A stretch of DNA of 64,000 bases from Alphaproteobacteria bacterium. Its GTDB lineage: Bacteria > Pseudomonadota > Alphaproteobacteria > Rickettsiales > JABSSG01. The position numbers were made by a program, and so were the translations under genes. The stretch's first letter is position 1, and each line of letters starts with the position of its first letter. Below, piece by piece: positions 45,563-55,155 of this stretch. The notes below the pieces were generated by a model, which was given only the letters and a program-made list of their open reading frames with translations, did no database searches and was not told the origin of the DNA. The stretch covers positions 124,001-188,000 of the forward strand of contig JAUHXQ010000001.1 of assembly GCA_030426905.1 (NCBI GenBank). The letters run 5' to 3'.

Positions 45563-46148
45563 TGTATAGGTAAGGATTTAGAGTTTTATCATTATACATT
45601 TTGAATTGATAATAAGCTTTGAATATAGCTTTTTTCTCTTCAATATTTTTTAACAGCAGATCAAGGCTTGTAGCTAAATAAATTCCTTGCGATAAAAGCT
45701 GACTAAGCTTTTGAGCACATAAATTTACATGTTCTTCGCTAGCTTCTTTTCTTTCTTTTTGCTTTTCCATATGAAAGCATTTAAGACTATTTATTGACAT
45801 GCGGTCGATTATAGAGCCAACAGTCTCGCTGTTAATCCATATTCCTTTTAAATTAAAATTTTCTTTGGGAACTCTTGAGAGTATCATTTCATCTATTTTC
45901 TCTATAAAATCATTACGCTGTTGATTGTATTTATCAATGGATCGTTTATTTTTTGCTATGCAGCTATCAGAGACATTTGTGCGTCTGGCTTGATCTTCTT
46001 CTTCCCACAACAAATAATTGTATATATGATTTGATCTAATATAGTACCAAATATCTTTTTGTTGCTCGTCAAGACTTACTTTTTCAGCACTAATTAGATA
46101 TTGTTTGTGGGTTTTGCGTATTGCTGTTGCTGTTATATCGCTAAACAT
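45552..46148 (-). CDS. DUF4254-type protein coupled to the GT9 gene
   Basis: A 198-residue soluble, helix-rich protein. The block DIWYYIRSNHIYNYLLWEEE, then DQARR, and KRSIDKYNQQRNDFIEKIDE match what I recall of the DUF4254 family, often found beside GT9 glycosyltransferases in Bacteroidetes and some Proteobacteria. No catalytic function is known. Lys- and Glu-rich helices continue to the C-terminus. It overlaps the GT9 gene start by 11 bp, so the two are co-expressed and probably act in the same glycan pathway. Family recall is moderate. Confidence 0.72.
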   Translation of the reverse strand: MFSDITATAIRKTHKQYLISAEKVSLDEQQKDIWYYIRSNHIYNYLLWEEEDQARRTNVSDSCIAKNKRSIDKYNQQRNDFIEKIDEMILSRVPKENFNLKGIWINSETVGSIIDRMSINSLKCFHMEKQKERKEASEEHVNLCAQKLSQLLSQGIYLATSLDLLLKNIEEKKAIFKAYYQFKMYNDKTLNPYLYSEK

Positions 46149-46193
46149 GGTAGTAATTTTTTGTGAATTATATTATTTTTTATTACTATTAGC

Positions 46194-46223
46194 AAATTTT
46201 TTTAGTATATTACAATGTTATTA
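46194..46223 (+). promoter_or_regulatory. Candidate promoter for dciA-mnmG-rsmG-parAB
   Basis: TTAGCA (46189-46194) and TACAAT (46211-46216) are 16 bases apart on the plus strand, with the dciA-like start at 46236. Both hexamers differ from consensus at two or fewer well-conserved positions. Transcription would begin near 46223, giving a very short leader. Confidence 0.33.
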
Positions 46224-46235
46224 ATTTAAAAACAT

Positions 46236-46688
46236 ATGGCACAGATATATTCACATGTAAAAAAAATTGTCTTTCCTCTTCTAAACAATGAAGATAAATG
46301 TGATTTTGCACAAATAGTTTTAAATTGGGAAAAAATTGTTGGAGAAGATTTAATGAGTTATTCTGTTCCACGGAAGGTTAGGTCTTGTGGAGGAAAAAAG
46401 GTTTTGTCTATTATGGTATATAACAGTGCTATTGGAGCTGAAATGCATTATATGAAAAAACACTTTATTGAACGAATAGCTTTTTTTGCAGGAAAACAGG
46501 TTGTGGATGATATTAAATTGCATTTTTGTAATAATGGGAATGAAAAAACGCATTTACTAGAGCAATCGTTTTTACAAAAAAAAATAAATCCTAAGAAAGA
46601 CAAAAGGTTGTCTGGGATTAGAGATGATGATTTACAAGATAGTCTATCAAGGTTGCTCCATTGTATTGAGATTTTTAATAAAAGATAG
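46236..46688 (+). CDS. dciA: DUF721/DciA-like protein, probable replicative helicase loader or operator
   Basis: The 150-residue protein has the DUF721 core around residues 20-95: [37 protein letters not shown] and the [21 protein letters not shown] block. This is the KH-like fold of DciA, which helps load or operate DnaB in bacteria lacking DnaC and DnaI. It is first in a run with mnmG (2-bp gap), rsmG, parA and parB, about 3.7 kb from the probable origin. The C-terminal basic tail is common in DciA. The family call is good; the helicase role is from other species. Confidence 0.8.
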   Translation: MAQIYSHVKKIVFPLLNNEDKCDFAQIVLNWEKIVGEDLMSYSVPRKVRSCGGKKVLSIMVYNSAIGAEMHYMKKHFIERIAFFAGKQVVDDIKLHFCNNGNEKTHLLEQSFLQKKINPKKDKRLSGIRDDDLQDSLSRLLHCIEIFNKR

Positions 46689-46690
46689 CT

Positions 46691-48556
46691 ATGAAATTTT
46701 CTTTTGATGTAATAGTAATAGGAGGAGGGCATGCTGGCTGTGAAGCTGCTGCAGCATCAGCAAGAATTGGAGCTCGTACAGCATTGGTGACTCTACAAGA
46801 GAGTAATTTAGGTGAGATGTCATGCAATCCAGCTATAGGAGGCATAGCTAAGGGGACGATAGTAAGGGAAATAGATGCATTAGACGGCATTATGGGGCGA
46901 GCTATCGATAATGCTGGTATTCACTACAAAGTATTAAATTATAGCAAGGGACCAGCAGTGTGGGGGCTTAGAGCCCAAGCTGATCGACAGCTTTATAAAA
47001 AAGCTGTACAAAACTTGCTTCGAGCACAAGAAAATTTAGTTGTCATAGAAGATATAATAATAGAATTAAAGTTGTCTAATGATGAAATCGTAGGTGTGGT
47101 TTCTCAAAAAAATGGCGAACTAAAAGCAAAAAAAGTGGTTTTGACTACAGGAACTTTTTTAAATGGAGTTATTCACATAGGGAAAAAGCAAATAAGTGCG
47201 GGAAGAGTTGGAGAGCTCCCTTCTGTTCATTTGGCTCGTTCTATTAATAGTTTTGGCTTGTTAATGGGTAGACTAAAAACTGGAACGCCTCCTAGGATAC
47301 ACAAGGACTCAATTTGTTATGATGGTTTAGAGGAGCAATGTGGAGATGAAGAGCCAAAGCCATTTTCTTATATGACTGATAAAATAACATTGCCGCAAAT
47401 AAAATGTCATATCACACGAACTAATTCAGAGGTTCACAAAGTTATAAAAGATAATATTGATAAATCTGCTATGTTTTCTGGCAACATAAAGTCTTTGGGG
47501 CCGAGATATTGCCCTGATATTGAAACGAAAATCACCAGATTCGTTGATAAAGATAGTCATCAGATTTTTCTGGAGCCAGAGGGATTAAACAGTGATATAG
47601 TTTATCCCAATGGAATATCTACTTCGCTGCCAGAGGAGGTGCAAAAGAAGCTTCTTAGTTTAATTCCTGGCTTAGAAAATGCCATCATTACTCAGCCGGG
47701 CTATGCTATAGAGTATGATTTTGTAGATCCAAGAGAGCTGTATCATACGCTTGAAACAAAAAAAATTAGAGGATTATTTTTAGCTGGGCAGATTAATGGT
47801 ACTACGGGGTATGAAGAAGCAGCGGGGCAAGGATTAGTAGCAGGGATAAATGCTGCTCTTTCCCTAAGGGGAAAGGAATTAGTAATTGATAGGTCGGAGG
47901 CATATATTGGTGTTATGATCGATGATTTGGTTATGAAGGGCACTTCTGAGCCATACCGGATGTTTACTTCTCGGGCCGAATATAGAATTTCACTTAGGGC
48001 TGATAATGCTGATATTAGGCTAACTAAGCTGGGGTACGAGACGGGATGCGTATCGCTAAATAGGTTTAGGAGCCTAAGTGCTAAGCTTGCTGCTGTAGAA
48101 AAAACTATGCTTTCGCTGAAAGCAAAAACCTTTTCTCCTAATTTTTTACTAAATTTGGGAATAAAAATAAACCAAGATGGGAAAAAAAGAAGTGTTTTTG
48201 AAATAATGTCTTATCCTCATATTACAAATGAGCACATTCAAACATTGATGCCAGAGGTTATTTGTTTTGACTGGCCTATGGGTGATTATATCTATGCTGA
48301 ATCCAAGTATCATAAATACTTATATCGTCAACAAAGTGATATGAGTTTATTTAAAAAATATGAAACGAAAAAACTGCCACCTAATATAGACTATAATAAA
48401 ATAGGAAGTTTATCTGTGGAGTCTCTTGAAAAAATTAAAAAATTCAAACCTAAGAATGTTGGGGAATTATCTAGAATACCTGGTATAACTCCTGCGTCTG
48501 TTACTGCTGTTCTCATATATCTAAAAAAGAGTCTGGTTATTAGTGAAAGTGTGTAG
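46691..48556 (+). CDS. mnmG: tRNA U34 5-carboxymethylaminomethyl modification enzyme MnmG (GidA)
   Basis: FAD-dependent partner of MnmE that modifies the wobble uridine of several tRNAs. The 621 residues begin with the FAD motif [20 protein letters not shown]. Next come [11 protein letters not shown], the [14 protein letters not shown] block, and [14 protein letters not shown] with the catalytic cysteine region [29 protein letters not shown] and the C-terminal [19 protein letters not shown] helices complete it. rsmG starts 14 bp before its stop. The mnmG-rsmG-parAB order is conserved near many bacterial origins. Confidence 0.98.
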   Translation: MKFSFDVIVIGGGHAGCEAAAASARIGARTALVTLQESNLGEMSCNPAIGGIAKGTIVREIDALDGIMGRAIDNAGIHYKVLNYSKGPAVWGLRAQADRQLYKKAVQNLLRAQENLVVIEDIIIELKLSNDEIVGVVSQKNGELKAKKVVLTTGTFLNGVIHIGKKQISAGRVGELPSVHLARSINSFGLLMGRLKTGTPPRIHKDSICYDGLEEQCGDEEPKPFSYMTDKITLPQIKCHITRTNSEVHKVIKDNIDKSAMFSGNIKSLGPRYCPDIETKITRFVDKDSHQIFLEPEGLNSDIVYPNGISTSLPEEVQKKLLSLIPGLENAIITQPGYAIEYDFVDPRELYHTLETKKIRGLFLAGQINGTTGYEEAAGQGLVAGINAALSLRGKELVIDRSEAYIGVMIDDLVMKGTSEPYRMFTSRAEYRISLRADNADIRLTKLGYETGCVSLNRFRSLSAKLAAVEKTMLSLKAKTFSPNFLLNLGIKINQDGKKRSVFEIMSYPHITNEHIQTLMPEVICFDWPMGDYIYAESKYHKYLYRQQSDMSLFKKYETKKLPPNIDYNKIGSLSVESLEKIKKFKPKNVGELSRIPGITPASVTAVLIYLKKSLVISESV

Positions 48557-49145
48557 AGAAAAAAGATTGTTGTCGGCTGTTTCACGTGAAACATTTCTAA
48601 GGTTAAGTTTGTATGTTAAGCTTCTTTTAAAATGGAATGATAAGATAAATTTTATTGGGAAATCTACGGAAGATATAATATGGGATAGGCATATAAAAGA
48701 TTCCTTGCAGTTAATGAAGTTTATAAAAAAACAAGAGATAATTATGGACTTTGGTACAGGAGCTGGCTTTCCTGGTATGGTCATATCTATAGCTGGAGAA
48801 AATAAAGTTATTTTAGTTGAAAAAAATAGTAAAAAATGTGCTTTTTTGCGACAGGTGAAGCTTGCAACAAATAGTTGTGCTATTATAAAAAACTGTACAA
48901 TAGAAGAGACAAAAGATAATAATGTTGATACAATAACATGTAGAGCTTTTGCTTCGTTAGTAAAAATTTTTGAGATTAGTGCTGGATACAAGGCAAAATT
49001 ATTGTTATTAAGGGGAGCTAATTACAAGAATGAAATAGAAGAGGCACTGGCTAATAATTGGAGGTTTAATTTGCAGGTTCATCCCAGTGAAACTTGTGAA
49101 GAATCAGCAATACTAATAATTGATCAGATAACTAATCATGGCTAA
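48543..49145 (+). CDS. rsmG: 16S rRNA m7G527 methyltransferase RsmG (GidB), carrying a parS site
   Basis: Methylates G527 of 16S rRNA. Loss of function gives low-level streptomycin resistance in other bacteria. The GTG start at 48543 overlaps mnm[21 protein letters not shown] is followed by the SAM loop [16 protein letters not shown] and [13 protein letters not shown]. Then comes a TCRAFASL block with a conserved cysteine. The protein has 200 residues. A perfect ParB-binding palindrome lies over codons 12-17 and encodes AVSRET. parA starts 8 bp before its stop codon ends. Confidence 0.94.
   Translation: MKVCREKRLLSAVSRETFLRLSLYVKLLLKWNDKINFIGKSTEDIIWDRHIKDSLQLMKFIKKQEIIMDFGTGAGFPGMVISIAGENKVILVEKNSKKCAFLRQVKLATNSCAIIKNCTIEETKDNNVDTITCRAFASLVKIFEISAGYKAKLLLLRGANYKNEIEEALANNWRFNLQVHPSETCEESAILIIDQITNHG
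48578..48593. promoter_or_regulatory. parS site (ParB binding site), perfect 16-bp palindrome
   Basis: TGTTTCACGTGAAACA is identical to the Bacillus-type parS consensus and perfectly palindromic. It lies within rsmG, 545 bp upstream of parA and about 6 kb from the proposed oriC. ParB would bind here and spread. The same site within rsmG is known in several bacterial groups. Confidence 0.93.
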
Positions 49146-49923
49146 AGTTATTGCGGTAGCAAATCAAAAAGGTGGAGTAGGAAAAACAACTACTGCTATA
49201 AATTTATCTACAGCGCTTGCTGCTACTGGTAAAAAAATCTTAATTATAGACCTTGATCCGCAGGGAAATACAAGCACTAGCTTCAGTATACCGAAAGATA
49301 ATAGTGAACATAATATATATACGGTTTTATTAGGTAAATCAAACGTTACTGATGCAATAGAAAAGACAATAATACCTAATTTAAGCATTATTCCTGCGAG
49401 CATGTCTCTTGCTGCGACAGAAATTGAATTAAGCAACATAGATGATAACTTTAGATTTATTCTAAAAAAAAAGATATCAAGTATTAACTCAAAGTATGAC
49501 TATATAGTTGTTGATTGTCCTCCTTCCTTAGGAGTGCTAACGATTAATGCATTAGCAGCGTCTTCAGAAATTTTAATTCCTTTGCAGTGTGAGTTTTTTG
49601 CGTTAGAAGGGTTAAAGCATTTAATAGAAGTATTTAACTTGGTGAAGAAAAATCTGAATAGTCAATTAATAATTAACGGTATAGTATTAACTATGTATGA
49701 TAAACGTAATAATTTAACAGAATTAGTAGAGCAAGATGTTAGGCAATGTTTAGGAGATTTGGTTTATAATACTAACATTCCTCGGAATGTTAGGTTATCA
49801 GAAGCTCCATCCCATGGGAAACCTATTCTAGCTTATGATATTAGCTGCTCGGGATCATTGGCTTACATCGAAATGTCCAGAGAATTTTTACAAAGAGAGA
49901 AAATTTACAGAGGTGTGTCATGA
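49138..49923 (+). CDS. parA: Chromosome partitioning ATPase ParA (Soj)
   Basis: Deviant Walker-type ATPase that moves ParB-parS complexes along the nucleoid. The sequence starts [20 protein letters not shown] with the signature KGGVGKTT. LIIDLDPQGNTSTSF and DYIVVDCPPSLGVLTINAL complete the ATPase site. At 261 residues it is the short chromosomal type without an N-terminal helix-turn-helix. It overlaps rsmG by 8 bp and parB by 4 bp, so all three are coupled. Two parS sites are within the window. Confidence 0.97.
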   Translation: MAKVIAVANQKGGVGKTTTAINLSTALAATGKKILIIDLDPQGNTSTSFSIPKDNSEHNIYTVLLGKSNVTDAIEKTIIPNLSIIPASMSLAATEIELSNIDDNFRFILKKKISSINSKYDYIVVDCPPSLGVLTINALAASSEILIPLQCEFFALEGLKHLIEVFNLVKKNLNSQLIINGIVLTMYDKRNNLTELVEQDVRQCLGDLVYNTNIPRNVRLSEAPSHGKPILAYDISCSGSLAYIEMSREFLQREKIYRGVS

Positions 49924-50795
49924 AAGCAAGCGAAAAGAGTAACTTAGGCAGAGGATTGTCAGCGTTAATGGGAATTGTTGATATTAAGTCAGAAGTCAGT
50001 GAAAATAATTCGCGCTATGATGTAATAGAAGTTCCTATAAATGATATCTTAATAAATAGTGAACAACCAAGGAAAAGTTTTGATGCGGAATCGTTGCAAG
50101 AATTGGCACTATCAATAAAACAAAAAGGCATTATCTCTCCAATATTAGTAAGAAGAAAAGAGCAAAATAAATTTGAAATTATTGCAGGAGAAAGGAGGTA
50201 TCGTGCTGCACAATTTGCAAAATTAGCAACGGTACCAGTGCTTATCAAAGATATGGAAGATATAATGGCTTTTGAGGTTGCTTTAATTGAGAATATTCAA
50301 AGGCAAGATTTAAATATAATTGAAGAAGCAAGTGCTTATAAAAGCTTACTTAATAAACATTCTTACAATTACAACGAAATTAGTGAAATTACTGGGAAAA
50401 GTAGGAGTCATATTACTAATATAATACGATTGCTTGCTCTTCCAGAGAAAGTACTAGAATTGTTGGCATGCAATATGATCTCAATGGGGCATGCAAGAGC
50501 TCTTATTGGCAGCCCTAATGCTGAAATGATTGCAGATCGAATAGTAAAGCAAGGGTTAAGCGTAAGACAGGTAGAAAATTTAGTAAGCACAAAAGATAAG
50601 AATAAAACTTCTTTATTAAGCATTGCTACGGGCAATAATTTTAATGACGATATCAAGGCTATTGAAGATTTGCTTAGTAAGAAACTACACTCAACAGTTA
50701 ACATTAAACAAAAAGACGAAAACACAGGGAGCATTTCTATAGCTTATAAATCTCTAGGAGAGCTAGATAAAATATTACAGCTATTAAGCAAGTAA
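49920..50795 (+). CDS. parB: Chromosome partitioning protein ParB (Spo0J)
   Basis: CTP-dependent sliding clamp that loads at parS. The N-terminal LGRGLSALMG is the ParA-stimulating motif. QPRKSFD begins the clamp domain, with GERRYRAAQFAKL (the Box II CTP motif) and ENIQRQDLNIIEEA after it. The helix-turn-helix region carries ITGKSRSHITNIIRLLALP and MGHARALIG. The C-terminal dimerisation part ends at residue 291. It overlaps parA by 4 bp. Its sites are the two perfect palindromes at 48578 and 63440. Confidence 0.97.
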   Translation: MKASEKSNLGRGLSALMGIVDIKSEVSENNSRYDVIEVPINDILINSEQPRKSFDAESLQELALSIKQKGIISPILVRRKEQNKFEIIAGERRYRAAQFAKLATVPVLIKDMEDIMAFEVALIENIQRQDLNIIEEASAYKSLLNKHSYNYNEISEITGKSRSHITNIIRLLALPEKVLELLACNMISMGHARALIGSPNAEMIADRIVKQGLSVRQVENLVSTKDKNKTSLLSIATGNNFNDDIKAIEDLLSKKLHSTVNIKQKDENTGSISIAYKSLGELDKILQLLSK

Positions 50796-50807
50796 TGGAT
50801 TTAGTTG

Positions 50808-50969
50808 TTAAGCTAACCATTTGTTAGCAGGTCTACGAACACAGGGGATAAAATTATTACCAAGGTGATTAGCAACGCACGGACTTTTTACGATACGTGG
50901 CTTGGATGTGCATGCTGATATCGAAAAACATATCCAGCTTATAATAATTAAAATTGTAAATTTTTTCAT
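50808..50969 (-). CDS. Small lipoprotein (53 residues), previously too short for automatic calling
   Basis: A minus-strand reading frame starting MKKFTILIIISWICFSISAC. The hydrophobic segment and the ISAC lipobox with Cys20 form a classic lipoprotein signal peptide. The predicted mature part is only 34 residues with two further cysteines (31 and 43), a basic RRPANKW end and no long repeats. It converges with parB 12 bp away. No ribosome binding site stands out. Small lipoproteins of this kind occur in Rickettsiales, but I cannot name its family. It fills most of a 329-bp gap between parB and acnA that otherwise looks empty. Confidence 0.68.
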   Translation of the reverse strand: MKKFTILIIISWICFSISACTSKPRIVKSPCVANHLGNNFIPCVRRPANKWLA

Positions 50970-51124
50970 TATATTATGCAACATTACACTTATATGATAA
51001 TCACAACAAAGTTTATCTGCAAGATTATACTAATAAGTGGTATAATAATTTTATTATATGTTTCATTTATACATAGGCTATAAAGTCTGACAGAATGCCA
51101 TTCTCGAAACCAATTATCTAGAAG

Positions 51125-53800
51125 CTAGTGTGTAGATACTAAATCTCGTATTACCATATGTAAGATGCCACCATTTTCTATTTGATAAAGCTCATTCAGT
51201 GTATAAATCATAGGTATAATTTGGATATTTTTTTCATTCCCATGCTGATATTTAATATTGCAATTTATGCCTTTATTGGGCTGTAATTGAGATAGTCCTG
51301 TTATATTTATAATTTCATTTCCTTGTAATTTTAGCTTTTTTCTATCGGTATCTTTAAAGACAAAAGGTATTACCCCCATACCTATCAAATTAGATCTGTG
51401 GATACGTTCAAAGCTTTCTGCAATAACTGCTCTTATGCCAAGTAATTTTGTTCCTTTTGCAGCCCAGTCTCGAGAAGAACCAGTGCCATATTCTTTACCA
51501 GCAATAACAACAAGAGGGATATTTTTTGCATAGTATTTTATAGCTGCATCATAAATGCTCATCTGCTTGTTTGTAGGATAATGAATAGTAATGCCTCCTT
51601 CGATATCTGGGGTGATTTCATTCTTAATTCTTGTATTAGCAAACGTTCCTCTTATCATTACTTCGTGATTCCCGCGTCTTGATCCATATGAATTAAAATT
51701 TATAGAATCTATTCCTTGAGATTCTAAATATTTTGCTGCAGGAGTATTGAGTGCAATTACTCCTGCAGGAGAAATATGATCTGTAGTTATGCTGTCTCCA
51801 AACATAGCAATAATATTTGCTGCGTTTATATCTTCAATTTTGCTGTATTGTGTTTTCATACCAACAAAGTATGGAGGCTTATTAATGTAAGTGCTTTTTT
51901 TATCCCATTTGTAAGTTTTATTGTTTACTACTTTCATTTTTTGCCACATTTGTTCACCAGAAAATACATCTTGATACTTTTTTTTAAATATTTCTGGTGT
52001 AATAAAGCTGCTTATGTATTCTTTAATTTTGTCATTTGTAGGCCATAAATCTTTTAGAAATACATCTTGACCGTTTTTATCTTGTCCAATTGGCTCTTTT
52101 GTTAAGTCTGTATTGATGCTTCCAGCTAAAGCATAAAGTACTACTAAAGGAGGTGAGGCAAGATAGTTAGCTTTTGTTAGTGGGTGTATTCTCCCTTCAA
52201 AATTTCTGTTTCCAGATAGTACAGATGCAACTACCAGATTGTTTTTGGTGATGGTATCAGCAATATTTTTGTCTAGCGGGCCAGAATTACCGATACAAGT
52301 AGTGCAACCATAACCTACTAGATTAAATCCTAGTTTATCTAGAGGCTTTTGCAATTCTGTTTTTTCTAAATACTCCGATACTACTTTTGATCCAGGTGCT
52401 AAAGAAGTTTTAACCCAAGGTTTGACGCTCATCCCCTTTTCTATTGCTTTTTGAGCTATTAATCCTGCAGCTAGCATGACAACGGGATTTGAGGTGTTGG
52501 TACAGCTGGTAATGGCTGCAATTACTATATCTCCATTTCCTATTTTATAGTTGCTATTTTTTACTTTATGCTTCTTATCTACTCCTTCTTGTGAAGCAAA
52601 AACTTTCTTTAGGTCTTTTGCAAATGACTTTTTTGCCAATGAAAGCATGATTTGATCTTGAGGTCTTTTTGGTCCAGCTAGGCAAGGCTCTACTTGAGCT
52701 AAATCCAATTTGATAGTATCTGTAAACACTGGATCTTGTGACTTATTATCTCTCCATAATCCTTGAGCCTTAGTATATTTTTCTACAAGTTCAATATTTT
52801 CTCTGCTACGTCCTGTAAGTTTTAAATAATTTATTGTCTCTTGATCTACAGGGAAAAAACCACATGTTGCTCCGTATTCAGGTGCCATGTTAGCAATAGT
52901 TGCTCTGTCAGCAAGAGATAAAGACTCTAGCCCATCTCCATAAAATTCTACAAATTTTCCTACTACCCCTTTTTGACGTAATAAATGGGTAACAGTTAAT
53001 ACTAAATCAGTAGCGGTTACTCCTTCTTTAAGATAACCATGCAATTTAAAGCCTATAACTTCAGGTATAAGCATTGAGATTGGTTGGCCGAGCATTGCTG
53101 CCTCTGCTTCAATGCCTCCAACTCCCCAGCCTAATACTGCTAAACCATTGATCATAGTCGTGTGACTATCAGTACCAACTAAGGTGTCGGGATATGCTAC
53201 TTTAGTGTTTTTCTCTTTTTTCGAGCATATGACGTGGCTTAAAAATTCTAGATTTACTTGATGACATATTCCTGTTCCTGGAGGTACGACTCTAAAGTTA
53301 GTAAAGGCTTTCTGTCCCCATTTTAGAAACTGATAACGCTCTTTATTTCGTTTGAATTCCATAGAGACATTTTGCTGAAAAGATTTGTTATTACCATAAC
53401 TGTCAACTTGCACTGAATGATCTATTACTAAATCAACGGCAGATAAAGGGTTGATTTTTTCTGGATTTCCACCTAATTTTTTTATTGCTTCTCTCATTGC
53501 TGCCAAATCTACTATTGCAGGTACTCCTGTAAAATCCTGCATTAATACTCGTGCTGGCCTGTAGAGTATTTCTGAATTAGAACTGTTTGTTTTGGACCAA
53601 GTTGCTAATTTTTTTATATCATCCAGAGTTATGGTTTTATTATCTTGGTATCTAAGTAAGTTTTCTAATAAAATTTTTAAAGTGAAAGGTAATTTTGCTA
53701 TGTTGTCACTTATCGTTGTTTCGGCTTTTTTTAAGCTAAAATATTGGTATTTTCCATGACTAGTTTCTAATATAGCACCAAAATATTGACTTTTATCCAT
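51125..53800 (-). CDS. acnA: Aconitate hydratase A
   Basis: Interconverts citrate and isocitrate in the TCA cycle using a [4Fe-4S] cluster. The 891 residues match AcnA/IRP1. Cluster cysteines are in AAITSCTNTSNPVV and GYGCTTCIGNSGPL. Other signatures are TLVGTDSHTTMINGLAVLGWG (split as VGTDSHTTMINGL and GWGVGGIEAEA), GDSITTDHISPAG, NSYGSRRGNHEVM and KEYGTGSSRDWAAKG. It is a single minus-strand gene divergent from ccmA. Cluster upkeep may depend on the YgfZ, GrxD and BolA proteins seen elsewhere in the window. Confidence 0.98.
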   Translation of the reverse strand: MDKSQYFGAILETSHGKYQYFSLKKAETTISDNIAKLPFTLKILLENLLRYQDNKTITLDDIKKLATWSKTNSSNSEILYRPARVLMQDFTGVPAIVDLAAMREAIKKLGGNPEKINPLSAVDLVIDHSVQVDSYGNNKSFQQNVSMEFKRNKERYQFLKWGQKAFTNFRVVPPGTGICHQVNLEFLSHVICSKKEKNTKVAYPDTLVGTDSHTTMINGLAVLGWGVGGIEAEAAMLGQPISMLIPEVIGFKLHGYLKEGVTATDLVLTVTHLLRQKGVVGKFVEFYGDGLESLSLADRATIANMAPEYGATCGFFPVDQETINYLKLTGRSRENIELVEKYTKAQGLWRDNKSQDPVFTDTIKLDLAQVEPCLAGPKRPQDQIMLSLAKKSFAKDLKKVFASQEGVDKKHKVKNSNYKIGNGDIVIAAITSCTNTSNPVVMLAAGLIAQKAIEKGMSVKPWVKTSLAPGSKVVSEYLEKTELQKPLDKLGFNLVGYGCTTCIGNSGPLDKNIADTITKNNLVVASVLSGNRNFEGRIHPLTKANYLASPPLVVLYALAGSINTDLTKEPIGQDKNGQDVFLKDLWPTNDKIKEYISSFITPEIFKKKYQDVFSGEQMWQKMKVVNNKTYKWDKKSTYINKPPYFVGMKTQYSKIEDINAANIIAMFGDSITTDHISPAGVIALNTPAAKYLESQGIDSINFNSYGSRRGNHEVMIRGTFANTRIKNEITPDIEGGITIHYPTNKQMSIYDAAIKYYAKNIPLVVIAGKEYGTGSSRDWAAKGTKLLGIRAVIAESFERIHRSNLIGMGVIPFVFKDTDRKKLKLQGNEIINITGLSQLQPNKGINCNIKYQHGNEKNIQIIPMIYTLNELYQIENGGILHMVIRDLVSTH

Positions 53801-53877
53801 AAAATCTCCATTGCAGTTTATTTGTAAAATATTAAAATATAATTCTTAAACACTAATTACTTACATATTTTAAAGCT

Positions 53878-54513
53878 GTGCTCACTTGTCAAAATTTATT
53901 TCTAAAAAACAATGAACAAACTATTTTTACAGGATGTAGCTTTACTATTTTACCAGGAAGTTTACTAATTATACAAGGACCAAATGGTAGTGGGAAAACT
54001 TGTTTGTTAAAAATAATTACAGGAAGATTAAATAGAAATAAAAGTAATATAAGCTGGAATAGTATCAACATATGGCGCGATATACATGCTTTTCAAAGCA
54101 ATATTTCGTATATAGGGCATAAAAATGCTTTGAAACTTTCTTTGTCTGTTATAGATAATTTAAAATTTTGGTGTAAATTAAGAGGTATAAAGCAGTTATT
54201 AGCTCCTGCGATTGCGTATTTTCAGTTGGGTAATATTCTTGATGTAGAAATAGGAAATTTATCTGCTGGTTGGCAAAGAAGAGTAGAATTGGCAAAACTT
54301 ATGATTACTAATACTCATTTATGGCTTCTCGATGAACCAGAAGTAAATCTTGACCATGAGGCAAAAGATCGTTTTTTAAACTTGGTAAAAATAAAAACAC
54401 AAGAAGGGGGGATAGTGTTAATTGCGTCTCATAGTTTCAACTCTATACCTTTTGCTAACTATATTAATCTAAGGGATTTTCAAGATGAAAGCATGGTTAC
54501 TTATAGTAGGTAG
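53878..54513 (+). CDS. ccmA: Heme exporter ATPase CcmA
   Basis: ATP-binding subunit of the CcmABCD complex that releases heme-loaded CcmE for cytochrome c maturation. The start is GTG at 53878. Walker A is GPNGSGKTCLLKII, the signature loop NLSAGWQRRVELAKL, and Walker B WLLDEPEVNLD, followed by a switch histidine in ASHSF. The 211 residues are normal for CcmA. It overlaps ccmB by 29 bp. Other ccm genes are not here; they are scattered in Rickettsiales genomes. Confidence 0.93.
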   Translation: MLTCQNLFLKNNEQTIFTGCSFTILPGSLLIIQGPNGSGKTCLLKIITGRLNRNKSNISWNSINIWRDIHAFQSNISYIGHKNALKLSLSVIDNLKFWCKLRGIKQLLAPAIAYFQLGNILDVEIGNLSAGWQRRVELAKLMITNTHLWLLDEPEVNLDHEAKDRFLNLVKIKTQEGGIVLIASHSFNSIPFANYINLRDFQDESMVTYSR

Positions 54514-55147
54514 AGAATTACATCTCGCTTTATTTAAGCAGGGTTATTTTTATAACATCTTGAGCTTATTTTTTTTAATTTCATTCACTTTATATATAAG
54601 TTCTGTATTTAATAATAAGATTGATATGCCAGTTTTATTATTACTTTCATATACTATAACTGCAATTTTTTCATCTTCTTATATATTTTACGATGATTTC
54701 CATGACTCTTCATTAGTGCAGATGCTTATATCAGGAATTTCTACGATGACACTGATAACTGCAAAAATAGTTTCTTACTGGATAATGCTTACTGTGACTG
54801 TAGCTATTAATATTTTATATTGCATTATTTCGTATGATATAAGCGCCAAACATATTTATTTGATTTTTTTATTTTTTATTCCACTATCATTGATGGTAAC
54901 TAGCATTACTGCTTTTGTTAGCGCTCTTACAATTAATTTGAAAAAAGCTGATTTAATTAGTTTTTTAATAGCTGTACCCTTATTAAGTATGCTGTTGTTA
55001 TATGGTTCTTCAGTATTAAATAATTTTGCTCTTTTCAATGATAGCCAAAAAAATTTTATGACAGATTTGCAAATAATTTTTGCATTAAGTTTGATTATTA
55101 CTCCAATATCAATTTATGCTTGTAGCTATATAATATCGAAAATATAA
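54485..55147 (+). CDS. ccmB: Heme exporter membrane protein CcmB
   Basis: Membrane subunit of the Ccm ABC complex. The 220 residues begin MKAWLLIVGRELHLALFKQG, the typical CcmB start, followed by six helices at about 21-41, 49-63, 95-120, 126-142, 155-180 and 195-215. The YDDFHDSSLVQMLISG segment between helices two and three is a conserved CcmB loop. It overlaps ccmA by 29 bp and is followed 8 bp later by an unknown small membrane protein. The client in this window is the CycM-like cytochrome. Confidence 0.9.
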   Translation: MKAWLLIVGRELHLALFKQGYFYNILSLFFLISFTLYISSVFNNKIDMPVLLLLSYTITAIFSSSYIFYDDFHDSSLVQMLISGISTMTLITAKIVSYWIMLTVTVAINILYCIISYDISAKHIYLIFLFFIPLSLMVTSITAFVSALTINLKKADLISFLIAVPLLSMLLLYGSSVLNNFALFNDSQKNFMTDLQIIFALSLIITPISIYACSYIISKI

Positions 55148-55155
55148 TTATTGTT

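Noticed and set aside
48521-48991. 156-residue minus-strand frame opposite rsmG
   Set aside because: It is the reverse-strand shadow of rsmG. The FHVKQ-like string in this region is the reverse reading of the parS palindrome.
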